A stretch of DNA of 64,000 bases from Photobacterium phosphoreum (GCF_002954725.1 NZ_MSCQ01000001.1:655857-719856), one strand, 5' to 3'. Numbered from the stretch's first letter, positions 8,839-19,337 are shown. Program-made: numbers and translations. The notes: generated by a model from the sequence alone, not told the origin.

Positions 8839-9145
8839 GATATATACCCCAGTGATATCGAAATAACACATTAATAATGTTGTTGGTTTGTTTTTTATTG
8901 TAAGTGCTACTGTTATTATTATTTTGTATGTTTGATATGACTTTTACACTGAAGGAGATATGTTAGCAATATATAACCATTTATTTTGGTGTGATTTTTT
9001 GCTTTTTTTGAAATGTATTGAGCATATAGCGAAGTTTTTAGTGGTTATATCATGTGGTGGCCAATGTGAATATTAATTGATTCACCATTTTGTTGTTATG
9101 TAAATGTTGCCACCAATAACGGTGTTGGTGGCAATGGAACCAGTA
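8839..9145. other. Intergenic region between the symporter gene and trpA
   Basis: The stretch is AT-rich and should contain the symporter promoter (minus strand) and the end of the trp operon. The only clear structure is the hairpin at 9107-9134. I see no ORF or RNA gene. Confidence 0.4.
9107..9134 (-). terminator. Hairpin at the end of the trp operon
   Basis: TTGCCACCA / TGGTGGCAA forms a perfect 9-bp stem just past the trpA stop. On the minus strand it is followed by CATTTACAT rather than a pure T-run, so termination may be partial or Rho-assisted. Confidence 0.6.
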
Positions 9146-9952
9146 TTAGCGAAGTGTGGCTGATTTCATATTACTGATAAAGAATCCGAGTTGATCGAGC
9201 ATTGAATCTGGATCATTAAGATTATTCTCAATAATTTTTACCACGGCTGAACCTGAAATAGCACCCGCAGCGCCTGCTTTAATGGCGGTGTTAACTTGCT
9301 CTGGGGTTGAAATCCCAAAACCGAGTAACGCTGGTGGCGCATTATGAGCTTTTAATGCGGCTAATAATGGCTCAATGGGCATTTCTGCTTTCGTTTCAGC
9401 GCCAGTGACGCCAGCACGTGAAAGGAGATAAGTATAACCGCCTCCAAGCTCTGATACTGTTTTTAACGTTTGTGCGTCAGCATTAGGCGGTGCGATAAAA
9501 ATAGGGTGAATACCATGGGTTTCTGCCGCTATTCTAAACTCGTGTGAAGCATTAACGGGTACATCGGCGATTAATACCGAATCAACCCCTGCATCAGCAC
9601 AACGACGATAAAAATCATCAATGCCAGCAGCAAACACTAAATTGGCATACATCAGTAATCCGATGGGTAATTGAGGATATTTAGCACGGATCTTAGTTAG
9701 CATCTCAAAACAGATTGTCGGGGTGGTGTTTGCAGCAAGGGCACGAATATTTGCCCCTTGGATAGTTGGACCATCAGCGAGGGGATCTGAAAAAGGAATC
9801 CCTAACTCTAATGCATCAGCGCCTGCAGTAACCAAAGTATCAATAATATCCATTGACTGTTGTGGCGTCGGATCACCAAGCGTTACAAATGGCACCAAAG
9901 CGCCTTCATTTCGTGCGCTAAGTTGAGTAAATAGGGTGTGATAACGATCCAT
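9146..9952 (-). CDS. trpA: Tryptophan synthase alpha subunit
   Basis: This 268-residue TIM-barrel protein splits indole-3-glycerol phosphate into indole and glyceraldehyde-3-phosphate, and the indole is channelled to TrpB. The catalytic Glu lies in [19 protein letters not shown], which also contains the catalytic Asp. The phosphate-binding end [10 protein letters not shown] and AISGSAVV are conserved. Its ATG shares one base with the trpB stop (TAATG), indicating translational coupling. Last gene of the operon. Confidence 0.98.
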   Translation of the reverse strand: MDRYHTLFTQLSARNEGALVPFVTLGDPTPQQSMDIIDTLVTAGADALELGIPFSDPLADGPTIQGANIRALAANTTPTICFEMLTKIRAKYPQLPIGLLMYANLVFAAGIDDFYRRCADAGVDSVLIADVPVNASHEFRIAAETHGIHPIFIAPPNADAQTLKTVSELGGGYTYLLSRAGVTGAETKAEMPIEPLLAALKAHNAPPALLGFGISTPEQVNTAIKAGAAGAISGSAVVKIIENNLNDPDSMLDQLGFFISNMKSATLR

Positions 9953-11142
9953 TATAAGACTCCTTTTGCCGTTAAAATATCATGGACAGTAAAGATGTCT
10001 TTATCACCACGACCAGAAAGATTGACCACCAGTAATTGTTCTTTTTCGGGGTCGTCAGCAATTATTTTTAGCGCATAAGCCAGTGCATGAGCAGATTCTA
10101 GTGCTGGAATAATGCCTTCTTTTCGAGCGAGTAATTGAAAAGCCTCTAATGCTTCATCATCAGTGACAGCGCCATATTCAGCACGACCAATCGCATTAAG
10201 GTGAGCATGCTGAGGGCCTACTGATGGAAAATCTAAGCCTGCAGAAATAGAATAGGACTCTTCGACTTGACCATGTTCATCTTGCATTAACGGTGCTTTC
10301 ATTCCAAAGAAAATACCGAGTTTACCGTGTTTCAATGGTGCGCCATGCATGTCGGTATCTAAGCCTTTACCTGCGGGCTCAACCCCAATTAACCGCACAT
10401 TATTTTCTTCGATGAAATCTGCAAACATGCCAATCGCATTAGAGCCACCGCCAACACAAGCAATAACAGCATCAGGTAAACGGCCTTCTTTTTCGATAAT
10501 CTGTACTTTAGTTTCTTCACCAATGATTTTTTGAAACTCACGCACGATGGTTGGGAAGGGATGTGGACCTGCTGCAGTACCTAATAGGTAATGGGCGGTG
10601 TCATAACTGGCAGACCAATCACGCATTGCTTCATTACAGGCATCTTTTAAGGTTGCTGAGCCTGAGGTTACAGGAATAACCGTCGCGCCCATTAATTTCA
10701 TTCTAAATACATTAGGGCTTTGGCGTTCAATGTCTTTCGCCCCCATATAAATACGGCATTTTAGCCCCAGTAACGCACAAGCTAGTGCAGTAGCAACACC
10801 ATGTTGACCCGCGCCTGTTTCAGCGATAATTTCTTTTTTCCCCATTCGCTGTGCAAGCAATGCTTGGCCTAATACTTGGTTAGTTTTGTGCGCGCCGCCA
10901 TGAAGTAAGTCTTCGCGTTTAAGGTACAGTTTAGTTTTTGTGCCTTGAGTTAAATTTTGGCATAACGTTAATGCTGTTGGTCGTCCAGCATAGTCTTTTA
11001 ATAACGCTATAAACTGTTGCTGAAAGTCGGGATCTTGTTGCGCTTCAATAAAAGCATCTTCGAGTTGATCTAACGCTGGTACCAAAATTTGAGGCACATA
11101 TTGACCACCAAACTCACCAAAGTAGGCATTCAATTTACTCAT
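9952..11142 (-). CDS. trpB: Tryptophan synthase beta subunit
   Basis: This 396-residue PLP enzyme condenses indole and serine to tryptophan in the alpha2-beta2 complex. The PLP lysine lies in [17 protein letters not shown]; the phosphate-binding glycine loop is VGGGSNAIG, and the N-terminal [11 protein letters not shown] is typical. It starts two bases after the trpCF stop and overlaps trpA by one base. Confidence 0.98.
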   Translation of the reverse strand: MSKLNAYFGEFGGQYVPQILVPALDQLEDAFIEAQQDPDFQQQFIALLKDYAGRPTALTLCQNLTQGTKTKLYLKREDLLHGGAHKTNQVLGQALLAQRMGKKEIIAETGAGQHGVATALACALLGLKCRIYMGAKDIERQSPNVFRMKLMGATVIPVTSGSATLKDACNEAMRDWSASYDTAHYLLGTAAGPHPFPTIVREFQKIIGEETKVQIIEKEGRLPDAVIACVGGGSNAIGMFADFIEENNVRLIGVEPAGKGLDTDMHGAPLKHGKLGIFFGMKAPLMQDEHGQVEESYSISAGLDFPSVGPQHAHLNAIGRAEYGAVTDDEALEAFQLLARKEGIIPALESAHALAYALKIIADDPEKEQLLVVNLSGRGDKDIFTVHDILTAKGVL

Positions 11143-11144
11143 AA

Positions 11145-12545
11145 TTATTTATCGTCCTTAATGTGTTTGATTGCCGTAAAGGCTGCTGTTAGTTTATGCG
11201 GATCTTTTTTGCCAGGTTTGCTTTCAACGCCCGAGTTTATATCTAAGCCACTAAAGCCTAACGAGGCTGCTTGACCGACATTTTCAGGTGTGAGGCCACC
11301 TGCAAGTAAGCTGTTTTCTTTATCATCATCAGCGATCAATGACCAATCAAAGCAAACCCCTGTCCCACCACTTTGACCTTTAATTTTACTGTCAAACAGA
11401 TGTTTATCTGCTGGCCATTGGTTGATGTCAGGAACGTTATCGGTAATGGCGTGTGCTTTCCAGATTTGGCAATCAGCGGGCAGTTTTTCGCGTAGCTGAG
11501 TGATATATTGTGGTGATTCTTTACCGTGTAATTGAACGGCAGCGAGTGCTAAATCTGTTGCGGTAGTAATAATTTCTGTGAGTGGGCTATCTTGGAATAC
11601 CCCCACAAAATCCAATGGTGCAGAAGCGACGACAGCTGCCGCTTGCTCGACACTGATATAGCGGGGTGATGATGGTACAAAAATCAAGCCACCATAAGTT
11701 GCACCTTGTTGATAAGCATTATTGGCATCTTCAGTTGACGTTAGGCCACAGACTTTATGTGCACCAAATAATACTTTTCGAACGGCTAAATCAAGGTTAT
11801 CAGCCGCCATTAATGAACTACCAATTAAAAAACCATTGGCATAAGGTGACAGTTCACGTACTTGCTGGTGGGTGTAAATCCCTGATTCAGAAATAACAAT
11901 CGTGCCTTTCGGTAAATCGGGAGCAAGTTGCTTAGTTCGATTTAAATCAATACTCAGATCGCGTAAGTTACGGTTATTAATTCCGACGACTTTTGCATTA
12001 AGGTTGATAGCACGTGTTAGTTCAGCTTCATTACTGACTTCGGTTAAAATACCTAATTGTAGCGATTTAGCCACAGCAGCAAGTGTTTGGTATTGATGAT
12101 CATCGAGTACCGATAGCATCAATAAAATGGCATCAGCTTGATAATGACGTGCTAAATACACTTGGTAGCTATCAATCATAAAGTCTTTACACAAGATTGG
12201 CTGTTTAACGAGGCTACGTACCTTGGGTAAAAATTCGACATTGCCTTGAAAATATTTTTCATCGGTTAATACCGAGATCGCACTGGCGTATTGATTATAG
12301 ACCGTTGCAATATAATCTAAGTCGAAATCTTCTCGAATTAATCCTTTTGATGGTGAGGCTTTTTTACATTCAAGAATAAAAGCCGGTCGCTGAATGCCAT
12401 TTTCGGTTGTGTTCGTGAGTGCTTGGTAGAAATCACGATCACTTAGGGTTAGTTGATGACGAAAACTGGCGAGTGGCTGAGCTTCTTTACGCGCATCAAC
12501 CCAGATTTTTTTATCAGCAATAATCTTAGCAAGTACTGTTTCCAT
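11145..12545 (-). CDS. trpCF: Bifunctional indole-3-glycerol phosphate synthase / phosphoribosylanthranilate isomerase
   Basis: This 466-residue protein is a natural fusion of two TIM barrels, as in enteric bacteria and vibrios. The N-terminal TrpC barrel (about 1-258) contains the active-site stretches [10 protein letters not shown] and [13 protein letters not shown]. The C-terminal TrpF barrel (about 262-466) starts with [11 protein letters not shown], with the catalytic Cys, and ends with the catalytic Asp region [15 protein letters not shown]. It catalyses the two steps from phosphoribosylanthranilate to indole-3-glycerol phosphate. Spacing to trpD and trpB is only two bases on each side. 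Confidence 0.97.
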   Translation of the reverse strand: METVLAKIIADKKIWVDARKEAQPLASFRHQLTLSDRDFYQALTNTTENGIQRPAFILECKKASPSKGLIREDFDLDYIATVYNQYASAISVLTDEKYFQGNVEFLPKVRSLVKQPILCKDFMIDSYQVYLARHYQADAILLMLSVLDDHQYQTLAAVAKSLQLGILTEVSNEAELTRAINLNAKVVGINNRNLRDLSIDLNRTKQLAPDLPKGTIVISESGIYTHQQVRELSPYANGFLIGSSLMAADNLDLAVRKVLFGAHKVCGLTSTEDANNAYQQGATYGGLIFVPSSPRYISVEQAAAVVASAPLDFVGVFQDSPLTEIITTATDLALAAVQLHGKESPQYITQLREKLPADCQIWKAHAITDNVPDINQWPADKHLFDSKIKGQSGGTGVCFDWSLIADDDKENSLLAGGLTPENVGQAASLGFSGLDINSGVESKPGKKDPHKLTAAFTAIKHIKDDK

Positions 12546-12547
12546 TA

Positions 12548-13558
12548 TTAACCTCGGGCTGCCAGTTGTTCTACGAGTTGGTAAGCACTGCCTGAACGCA
12601 TTGCAGCAATCGCTTGTTGGGTATTTGCTTTAAGATCTTGGTGCCCGAAAAGACGCAGTAAGAGCGCAACATTGACCGCAATCGCGCCTTCCTGAGCAGG
12701 TGTCCCTTTACCCGTTAAAATATTTTTAATAATGGCACGATTCTCTTCTGGCTCACCGCCTTGAATGGCTTCTAATGGATAGCTTTTAAGACCAAAGTCA
12801 GCGGGAGTAAGGGTGTATTCAGTGATAACACCATCAATGATTTCAGCGACATGCGTTTCCCCATGAATCGCAACTTCATCAAGGCCGCTGCCATGTACTA
12901 CTGCGGCACGTTTTAATCCCATCGTTGCCAATGTTTCAGCAATCGGGCGAACTAACGCATTATCGTACACACCCATTAATTCAATATTAGGTTTGGCAGG
13001 ATTAATTAAAGGTCCAAGCACATTGAAAATAGTACGGGTTTTTAATGTTTGACGTACTGGCATCGCATGGCGTACACCACCGTGGTATTCCGGCGCAAAT
13101 AGAAAACATACCCCAAGATCATCTAGCGCTTGGCGGGCTGTTTGGGCTGGCATCGCTAAGTTAATACCGAATGTATCGAGTAAATCGGATGATCCTGATT
13201 TACTTGAAACCCCGCGATTACCATGTTTTGCGACCTTAACGCCACAAGCTGCTGCAACAAATGCCGCGGTGGTTGAAATATTGATAGTATTCGCACCATC
13301 ACCACCGGTACCGACAATATCAGCAAAATCATAATCAGGGCGTGGGAAAGGGCTGGCATTTTTGACTAATGCTTTCGCTGCGCCCGCAATTTCTGCAGGG
13401 GTTTCCCCTTTTATTTTTAAGGCTGTTAATACCGCCGATAACACAATCGGCTCGACTTCACCATTAATGATGGCATCAAACAGAGTATGGCTTTCTGCTT
13501 GGCTCAGTGGTTGTTGGTCGTAGAGTTTATCTGCAAGTCTCGAAATAGTAGCGTTCAT
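12548..13558 (-). CDS. trpD: Anthranilate phosphoribosyltransferase
   Basis: This enzyme of about 336 residues joins anthranilate to PRPP. The PRPP-binding motif [14 protein letters not shown] and the downstream [17 protein letters not shown] are intact. Three consecutive ATG codons (13564, 13561, 13558) follow AAGGAAG; the third has the best spacing and is chosen, a difference of at most two residues. The glutaminase TrpG is a separate protein here, not fused to TrpD as in E. coli. Confidence 0.97.
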   Translation of the reverse strand: MNATISRLADKLYDQQPLSQAESHTLFDAIINGEVEPIVLSAVLTALKIKGETPAEIAGAAKALVKNASPFPRPDYDFADIVGTGGDGANTINISTTAAFVAAACGVKVAKHGNRGVSSKSGSSDLLDTFGINLAMPAQTARQALDDLGVCFLFAPEYHGGVRHAMPVRQTLKTRTIFNVLGPLINPAKPNIELMGVYDNALVRPIAETLATMGLKRAAVVHGSGLDEVAIHGETHVAEIIDGVITEYTLTPADFGLKSYPLEAIQGGEPEENRAIIKNILTGKGTPAQEGAIAVNVALLLRLFGHQDLKANTQQAIAAMRSGSAYQLVEQLAARG

Positions 13559-13569
13559 CATCATCTTCC

Positions 13570-14196
13570 TTAATGGTTATTGAGGCATTGGTTAGCCGCT
13601 GTAATCCAAGCCAGAGTATGAGTGAGTAGCTCTGCGCCTTGGGTGGTGAGAATAGATTCTGGGTGAAATTGAAAGCCACAAACCTTGTCGCGCTCATTGA
13701 TAACTGCCATTACCAATCCGTTTACATCGGCAATTGTTTCAAGTTCTGCAGGCACCTCGGTAGCCACTAACGAGTGATAACGAGCAACCGCTAATGGGTT
13801 GGCAAGCTGACCAAAAACCGCATGGTGATTGTGGGTCATCATTGCGGCCTTACCATGAACAATATCACCAGCGCCCGCGACCTTACCGCCATAAGCTTCA
13901 ACAATGGCTTGATGACCAAGGCAAATCCCAAGCATGGGGGTTTTACCTTTTACACGCTGAATAAGCTCAGGCATGCATCCGGCATCAACTGGCGCACCAG
14001 GACCGGGTGATAACACTAAGACTGAGTTGTTATGTTCAAGTAATGCTTGTTCAATATGGTGTGCTGATAGGTTATTACGATAAACCGTGACCGGAAACCC
14101 AAGACTGCGAAATTGATCTACGAGGTTATATGTAAACGAATCAAAGTTATCCAGCAGCACAATATGGGGGTGATGGTGATTATTATTGATGCTCAT
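13570..14196 (-). CDS. trpG: Anthranilate synthase glutamine amidotransferase subunit
   Basis: A class I glutaminase of about 208 residues that supplies ammonia to TrpE. The triad is visible: Cys in [10 protein letters not shown], and His and Glu in [21 protein letters not shown] is the usual N-terminal motif. The frame stays open upstream to 14295 inside trpE, but the ATG at 14196 is preceded by AAGGATCACAAC and precedes the conserved domain by a short His/Asn-rich stretch ([11 protein letters not shown]), so it is taken as the start. Ten bases separate it from trpE. Confidence 0.96.
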   Translation of the reverse strand: MSINNNHHHPHIVLLDNFDSFTYNLVDQFRSLGFPVTVYRNNLSAHHIEQALLEHNNSVLVLSPGPGAPVDAGCMPELIQRVKGKTPMLGICLGHQAIVEAYGGKVAGAGDIVHGKAAMMTHNHHAVFGQLANPLAVARYHSLVATEVPAELETIADVNGLVMAVINERDKVCGFQFHPESILTTQGAELLTHTLAWITAANQCLNNH

Positions 14197-14206
14197 GTTG
14201 TGATCC

Positions 14207-15799
14207 TTAACCTTGGTGGGTGCTACGAATAGCATTGATAACCGCTTGGGCTTTCGTTGTGGTTTCGTCGGTTTCAGATTGTGGAATTGAGTCATAAACT
14301 ACACCTGCTCCCGCCTGAACACTGGCAATACCATTTTCAACATAAGCAGAACGGATCACTATGCAGGTATCCATATCACCATGACCGGTAATATAACCAA
14401 CCGCACCGCCATAACTGCCACGTCGGCGCTGCTCTACTTCACGAATAAGCTGCATAGCTCTGATTTTAGGTGCGCCCGTTAAAGTGCCCATGTTCATACA
14501 AGCTTGATAAGCGTGAAGGGCATCGAGATCTTGGCGTAACTGACCCACGACTCGTGATACTAAATGCATGACATGACTATAGCGGTCGACATGCAATAAA
14601 TCGGCAACGTGGCGACTGCCTGCTTGGCAAATACGGGCAATATCATTACGGGCTAAATCGACTAACATCATGTGTTCGGCATTTTCTTTGGTGTCACAGC
14701 GTAGCTCGAGTTCAATGCGGGTATCGAGATCTAAATTAATTGAGCCATCACTGTTTTTTCCACGTTGACGTGTACCTGCAATGGGATAAATCTCAACTTG
14801 ATTAGATTCAGTACAATATTTTAATGCACTCTCTGGTGATGCGCCAAATAAAGTAAAATCAGTATCATGCAGATAAAACATGTACGGGCTTGGATTACCT
14901 ATCTTCAATGCTTTATAAGCGTTAAGCGGTGATGGACACGGCAGGGTAAATTGACGTGAAGGCACGACTTGGAATACATCACCGCGAATAACAAATTGTT
15001 TAAGTGCTGCTACCGTTTGGCTAAAGTCGTGATCACTAATACTGGTGTGGGGCTCACCAGCCACAACATGTTCAGCTGCGGGTAATGATTGTGGATTCAG
15101 ACAACGTTCTTTTAGTGTTGCTAAACGCTGTTGGAGTCGATCGTGTGTTTGCGAGTGATTATTACCGAACAGGGTGGCTTGCAAATGTGCTTGTTGACGT
15201 TGGTGATCGATGATCAATAATGTTTCAGCAATATAGAAAATGTAATCAGGGCAGTTATTATCAGCATCAACAGCGGCAAGAGGTTCAAAGTCAGCCACTA
15301 AATCATAGGCAAATAATCCACCAATAAATAATGCATCACGAGGGTGATTATCAGTATCAAAAGCATGTTGAATCAGACGTAATGCATCAAACGATGAGGT
15401 TTGGCGTAAACGACTATCTTCATCTAAAAGTTGATCGTGGCTTGGAAACTGTAACTGTAATCCATTAGTGCAATACGTTGCTTCAATATCAGATTTTAGA
15501 TGACTTTTTAGGGCATGTAATAATTGGCGACCGTTATCGGATTGTGGTTCTAAGACAACATTTTTTCCGCGACAAACTATCCGCACTGCGGCATCAATTA
15601 ATAATAGACTTTTCAGATCTTGTTTAGAGTCAACCTCTGCTGATTCTAATAACAGATGACAAGGACTATCACCACAAAGTGTAAAGTAAACGTCAGTTGG
15701 GTCAGCAATATAAGCCACATCGAGAGTGAGTAACTCTAGTTGATGCTGAGTTAATGCTGTCGTGTCATAAGGATGAGATCCCGTTAATTCAGTATTCAC
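14207..15799 (-). CDS. trpE: Anthranilate synthase component I
   Basis: This protein of about 530 residues converts chorismate and ammonia to anthranilate. The tryptophan feedback site motif LLLESAEVDSK is in the N-terminal domain, and the chorismate-binding domain has NPSPYMFYL, FGASPESALK, GTLTGAPKIRAM and YGGAVGYI. A frame extension to ATG 15871 exists, but the GTG at 15799 is preceded at about six bases by AGGGAGA and fits the usual N-terminus, so it is the better start. First structural gene of the operon, about 450 bases downstream of the operator-controlled promoter. Confidence 0.96.
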   Translation of the reverse strand: MNTELTGSHPYDTTALTQHQLELLTLDVAYIADPTDVYFTLCGDSPCHLLLESAEVDSKQDLKSLLLIDAAVRIVCRGKNVVLEPQSDNGRQLLHALKSHLKSDIEATYCTNGLQLQFPSHDQLLDEDSRLRQTSSFDALRLIQHAFDTDNHPRDALFIGGLFAYDLVADFEPLAAVDADNNCPDYIFYIAETLLIIDHQRQQAHLQATLFGNNHSQTHDRLQQRLATLKERCLNPQSLPAAEHVVAGEPHTSISDHDFSQTVAALKQFVIRGDVFQVVPSRQFTLPCPSPLNAYKALKIGNPSPYMFYLHDTDFTLFGASPESALKYCTESNQVEIYPIAGTRQRGKNSDGSINLDLDTRIELELRCDTKENAEHMMLVDLARNDIARICQAGSRHVADLLHVDRYSHVMHLVSRVVGQLRQDLDALHAYQACMNMGTLTGAPKIRAMQLIREVEQRRRGSYGGAVGYITGHGDMDTCIVIRSAYVENGIASVQAGAGVVYDSIPQSETDETTTKAQAVINAIRSTHQG

Positions 15800-15915
15800 A
15801 GCGTTCTCCCTGCCGTTTGTACAAAATAGCAATCCTGCTTTCATTGTTCGATAGTGGCGTAAACTTAGCATTTGAGCAAGACTAGTTTTTTACTTTTACC
15901 GACAATCATTAACAA

Positions 15916-15944
15916 GATGTATTATTGTGACTGTTTTTTGTCAA
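15916..15944 (-). promoter_or_regulatory. Possible second, internal trp promoter
   Basis: On the minus strand a perfect TTGACA (15939-15944) is followed after exactly 17 bases by TACATC (15916-15921), three of six bases matching the -10 consensus. Transcription from here would give trpE a leader of about 110 bases and would bypass both the TrpR operator and the leader peptide. The -10 match is moderate, so this is a candidate only. Confidence 0.4.
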
Positions 15945-16051
15945 ATATATAATAATCAATATATTGGGTGGTTATTGTTCGCTATATAATGACTAAAAAA
16001 AAGCCTAAGAAGATAGTTAGTTCATATGGAATTGTAAATTGTTACTACATT

Positions 16052-16129
16052 TCACACTTTACATACGCAGGAGCACCGCCAGTAAATCATGAATAAAGTC
16101 GATTGTTGGGAACTAATTTGCTGTAACAT
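16052..16129 (-). CDS. trpL: Candidate trp leader peptide, poor in tryptophan
   Basis: This is a 25-codon ORF (MLQQISSQQSTLFMIYWRCSCVCKV) between the trp promoter and trpE, with AGGA seven bases before its ATG. Its position and its MLQ-type start resemble Vibrio trp leader peptides, which carry clustered Trp codons (known from the family). Here only one TGG remains, followed by CGG, TGC, TCC and TGC, some one base away from TGG. A run of nine T lies about 50 bases downstream as at an attenuator, but I find only a 4-bp AT-rich stem before it. The peptide may therefore be a decayed leader. Confidence 0.55.
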   Translation of the reverse strand: MLQQISSQQSTLFMIYWRCSCVCKV

Positions 16130-16247
16130 GACGCTATCCTATTTGTCTGCTGCTATATCCTAGGTTTATCGAGGTGTATAGCTGTGAATTGGTTTAAACT
16201 AGCTAAAGACTACGGTTATAGAAGTTAATACCGCTCATTGTCATTAC

Positions 16248-16265
16248 GTACTAGTAAACTAGTTC
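16248..16265. promoter_or_regulatory. TrpR operator
   Basis: GTACTAGTAAACTAGTTC matches the palindromic TrpR consensus GTACTAGTTAACTAGTAC at 16 of 18 positions. Read on the minus strand it differs from the E. coli trp operator at essentially one base. It covers the -10 element of the trp promoter, as in E. coli, so tryptophan-loaded TrpR should block transcription. It is also only 27 bases upstream of rnm on the other strand. Confidence 0.92.
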
Positions 16266-16281
16266 ATAAATATAAAGTCAA
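16253..16281 (-). promoter_or_regulatory. Main trp operon promoter
   Basis: TTGACT (16276-16281) and TTTACT (16253-16258) are separated by exactly 17 bases on the minus strand. The -10 lies inside the TrpR operator, the same arrangement as in enteric bacteria. The predicted start point is near 16246, leaving a leader of about 450 bases before trpE. Confidence 0.85.
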
Positions 16282-16292
16282 GAAGTAAAGTT

Positions 16293-17186
16293 ATGTTGTT
16301 TGATTTACATTGTCATACTACAGCGTCAGACGGCCGCTTATCGCCGCAAGATCTTGTTCGACGCGCAGTTGAAATGCGGGTTGATGTGCTGGCAATTACT
16401 GATCACGATACAATTGATGGGCTTGCACAAGCCCATGCGGTTATCGAGCAAGAGCAATTACCGATTACATTAATTAATGGTATTGAGATATCAACAGTGT
16501 GGCAAAACTTTGATATTCATATCGTTGGGCTTAATATAGATCCCAATCATCCTGAGTTAATTTCATTTATTAACGCCCAAGTCGCGCATCGACTTGAACG
16601 TGCAAAAGAGATTGGCGCACGATTAGATAAAAATAAAATGCCCGGTGCTTTTGAAGGCGCTATGGCATTAGCGGGCGATGCGTCGATTACACGAGCGCAT
16701 TTTGCTCGTTGGTTAGTTGAGCAAGGTTATGCCAAAACTATGCAGGCGGTGTTTAAGAAATTCTTAACTCGCGGTAATCCCGGTTATGTACCGCCAAGTT
16801 GGTGTTCTATTGCTGATGCTGTCACCGTGATTCATGCCGCTGGTGGTCAAGCAGTTATTGCACATCCCGGTCGTTATCAAATGACGGCAAAATGGATAAA
16901 GCGTTTAATTCAACACTTTATTGAAGCGGGAGGTGATGGCATTGAAGTTGCTCAACCACAACAAGCACCGCAAGAACGACGTACCTTTGGGGATTACGCC
17001 ATCCAATATAATTTACTCGCTTCACAAGGGTCTGATTTTCATTATCCATCACCATGGACCGAATTAGGCCGTAATTTGTGGTTACCAAAAGATGTGTCAC
17101 CGCTGTGGCAAGATTGGACGGTAGAGAAAAAGCGAGTCGAGGTAGAAATAACTGCAGAGTTATCTGCCTCGAAGGAGGATAAATGA
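16293..17186 (+). CDS. rnm: RNase AM (YciV/TrpH), PHP-domain 5'-3' exoribonuclease
   Basis: A PHP-domain phosphoesterase of 297 residues matching E. coli YciV, shown to be a 5'-3' exoribonuclease (RNase AM) that matures rRNA 5' ends and also hydrolyses 3',5'-bisphosphonucleotides. Metal-binding motifs are [13 protein letters not shown] at the N-terminus, [10 protein letters not shown], the IAHPGRY region and [10 protein letters not shown] at the C-terminus. It is divergent from the trp operon across the TrpR operator and overlaps yciO by four bases (ATGA). Confidence 0.93.
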   Translation: MLFDLHCHTTASDGRLSPQDLVRRAVEMRVDVLAITDHDTIDGLAQAHAVIEQEQLPITLINGIEISTVWQNFDIHIVGLNIDPNHPELISFINAQVAHRLERAKEIGARLDKNKMPGAFEGAMALAGDASITRAHFARWLVEQGYAKTMQAVFKKFLTRGNPGYVPPSWCSIADAVTVIHAAGGQAVIAHPGRYQMTAKWIKRLIQHFIEAGGDGIEVAQPQQAPQERRTFGDYAIQYNLLASQGSDFHYPSPWTELGRNLWLPKDVSPLWQDWTVEKKRVEVEITAELSASKEDK

Positions 17187-17803
17187 GTCAATTTTTTTAT
17201 GTACATCCAGAAACACCTCAAGCAAGGTTGATAACTCAAGCTGTTGATATTATCAAAAAAGGTGGGGTTGTTGTTTATCCAACAGACTCAGGCTATGCCT
17301 TGGGTTGCCAAATGGAAAATAAACAGGCACTTGAGCGTATCTGCCAAATACGACGTTTAAACGACAAGCACAATTTTACCTTGTTATGCCGTGATTTATC
17401 TGAATTATCACTGTATACCCGTGTCGATAATATCGCGTTTCGTTTGTTAAGAAATAATACCCCTGGTGCGTATACTTTTATCTTTAAAGGTACCAAAGAA
17501 GTACCACGTCGATTGATGAATGCTAAGCGTAAAACGATCGGTATTCGTGTACCTGATAACAATATTGCTCTGGCTTTACTTGAAGCTTTGGGTGAGCCAA
17601 TGATGTCGACCAGTTTAATTTTGCCGGGCAAAGACACCACAGAAGCCGATCCTGATGAAATTCGTGATCAATTAGAGCATGCTGTTGATCTGATTATGCA
17701 TGGTGGTTATCTGGGTGAACAACCTACGACGGTCATTGATTTTAGTGAAGGTGACATCGATATTGTACGTATTGGTGCTGGTGATATTACGCCGTTTGAA
17801 TAA
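17183..17803 (+). CDS. yciO: Sua5/YciO/YrdC-family protein YciO
   Basis: This 206-residue protein has the YrdC/Sua5 fold used in threonylcarbamoyl-adenylate synthesis. The N-terminal [14 protein letters not shown] and the basic patch of the nucleotide pocket ([18 protein letters not shown]) are typical of the YciO branch, which shows only weak activity of this kind in E. coli. Its start overlaps the rnm stop (ATGA), so the two are translationally coupled. Confidence 0.93.
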   Translation: MSQFFYVHPETPQARLITQAVDIIKKGGVVVYPTDSGYALGCQMENKQALERICQIRRLNDKHNFTLLCRDLSELSLYTRVDNIAFRLLRNNTPGAYTFIFKGTKEVPRRLMNAKRKTIGIRVPDNNIALALLEALGEPMMSTSLILPGKDTTEADPDEIRDQLEHAVDLIMHGGYLGEQPTTVIDFSEGDIDIVRIGAGDITPFE

Positions 17804-17853
17804 AACCGTTTAATTTACACAGTAATTGTATTGTTGTAATACCGCTTTTATAA

Positions 17854-17886
17854 ACGTATCGCATTGTTTGTGATACGTTTTTTTTA
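17854..17886 (+). terminator. Intrinsic terminator after yciO
   Basis: ACGTATCGCA / TGTGATACGT makes a 10-bp stem with one G-U pair, followed by eight T residues. Confidence 0.92.
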
Positions 17887-18111
17887 TCGCTATTTTTATG
17901 GTAAATAAGCGCTATATTTGCGATAATAATCGGCTACATATCTAGCATGATAGATTATTGATTATCGCGTTAGAATCCAAATTATTGCTATTCGCATCAA
18001 TCATCCCATGTCACTTTCTTTTTAAAGCAATGCTTGCTACTAGAACGTATCAATCGGTGGTTTTTTGATGAGAATTTCGACGCCTGTGAAGGCGACAAAG
18101 GTTTATTTACA

Positions 18112-19293
18112 ATGAGCGAAAAATTACAAAAAGTACTAGCGCGTGCTGGTCAAGGTTCTCGTCGTGAAATCGAATTAATGATTCAAAACGGCCGTGTTAG
18201 TGTTGATGGTGTTGTTGCTACACTGGGTGATCGTCTTGAAGATCTTAGCGTTAATGTACGTATTGATGGGCATAATATCGCATTAATTTCGTCAGATGAA
18301 GAAATCTGCCGAATTTTAGCCTACAACAAGCCTGAAGGTGAGTTATGTACTCGTCATGATCCTGAAGGCCGTCGTACTGTTTTTGATCGTCTACCACGTT
18401 TAACAACTGGCCGTTGGGTTTCTGTTGGTCGTCTAGATGCAAACACATCAGGTCTATTACTGTTCACGACAGACGGTGAATTAGCAAACCGTTTGATGCA
18501 CCCTAGCCGTACCGTTGAACGTGAGTACATGGTACGTGTGTTCGGTGAAGTGAACGAGCAGATGATCAAGAATGTCGTTAAAGGCGTAGAGCTAGAAGAT
18601 GGCGTCGCACGTTTTGAAGATGTTGTTTATTCTGGCGGTGAAGGTATGAACCATACTTTCTACGTAGTGATCACTGAAGGTCGTAACCGTGAGGTTCGTC
18701 GTTTATGGGATTCTCAAGGCGTAACTGTTAGTCGTCTTAAACGTGTTCGTTACGGTGATGTTTACTTAACCAAAGACATGCCTCGTGGTGGTTGGAGCGA
18801 GCTTGAATTAAATGCAGTGAACGAATTACGTGCAACGGTAGAATTACCGCCTGAAACTGAAACTGTATTAACAGTTGAAGGTCAGAAGCGTAAAAAAGGT
18901 ATCCGTCAAATTCGTCGTGCTGTTCGTCGTCATGAAGAGCGTGTTGAGACTACGGGTACAGGTGGTCGTCGCGGTCGTAATAATGATCGTCGTGCACCAT
19001 CAAGTTCAAGCCGTAATGCTGAAGTTGATTCACAACAACAAGAGCAACGTGGTGGTCGCGGTCGTACTAAACCAGCACCAGTTCGTGATAATGCTAAACC
19101 GCGTTCAGATCGCGCTCAAGGCAAACCTGTACACATTGCGGGTAAGCCAAAAGATGATGCGAAGAAGCCTTATAATGCATCAGATAAGCCACAAAGTTCA
19201 TCTGATAAGCGTAATTCAGGTAATGGGGCTAATCGTCGTAACCCGTTAGCGAATAAGCCGCAAAAACCTCAAAAGCCACGTACACGTCAGTAA
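18112..19293 (+). CDS. rluB: 23S rRNA pseudouridine synthase RluB
   Basis: This protein of about 393 residues makes the pseudouridine at position 2605 of 23S rRNA (E. coli numbering). An N-terminal S4 RNA-binding domain (about 1-60: [17 protein letters not shown]) precedes the RsuA-type catalytic domain with [15 protein letters not shown]. From about residue 250 the sequence becomes a long disordered tail rich in Arg, Lys, Asn, Ser and Gln. The frame is open back to 18034, but the ATG at 18112 begins the family N-terminus and follows AAAGG. Confidence 0.95.
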   Translation: MSEKLQKVLARAGQGSRREIELMIQNGRVSVDGVVATLGDRLEDLSVNVRIDGHNIALISSDEEICRILAYNKPEGELCTRHDPEGRRTVFDRLPRLTTGRWVSVGRLDANTSGLLLFTTDGELANRLMHPSRTVEREYMVRVFGEVNEQMIKNVVKGVELEDGVARFEDVVYSGGEGMNHTFYVVITEGRNREVRRLWDSQGVTVSRLKRVRYGDVYLTKDMPRGGWSELELNAVNELRATVELPPETETVLTVEGQKRKKGIRQIRRAVRRHEERVETTGTGGRRGRNNDRRAPSSSSRNAEVDSQQQEQRGGRGRTKPAPVRDNAKPRSDRAQGKPVHIAGKPKDDAKKPYNASDKPQSSSDKRNSGNGANRRNPLANKPQKPQKPRTRQ

Positions 19294-19337
19294 TGTGTAA
19301 ACACTGCTAACGCATGTAATAGTGCTATTAATACTAG

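Noticed and set aside
14197-14295. Longer trpG start inside trpE
   Set aside because: The extra Lys/Pro-rich residues have no homology to the family, and ATG 14196 has its own ribosome site.
15800-15871. Longer trpE start at ATG 15871
   Set aside because: The GTG at 15799 has a far better ribosome site and fits the family N-terminus; the 24 extra codons look like untranslated leader.
15998-16025. Attenuator terminator before the nine-T run of the trp leader
   Set aside because: Only a 4-bp AT-rich stem (CTAA/TTAG) could be found, too weak to call a terminator.
16203-16238. Eleven-codon ORF just after the trp operator (MSGINFYNRSL)
   Set aside because: It has no ribosome site and no Trp codon; the ORF at 16052-16129 is the better leader candidate.
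18875-19249. 124-residue ORF inside rluB
   Set aside because: It lies in another frame of the basic low-complexity tail of rluB, has a Val-rich composition typical of a shadow, and lacks a ribosome site.
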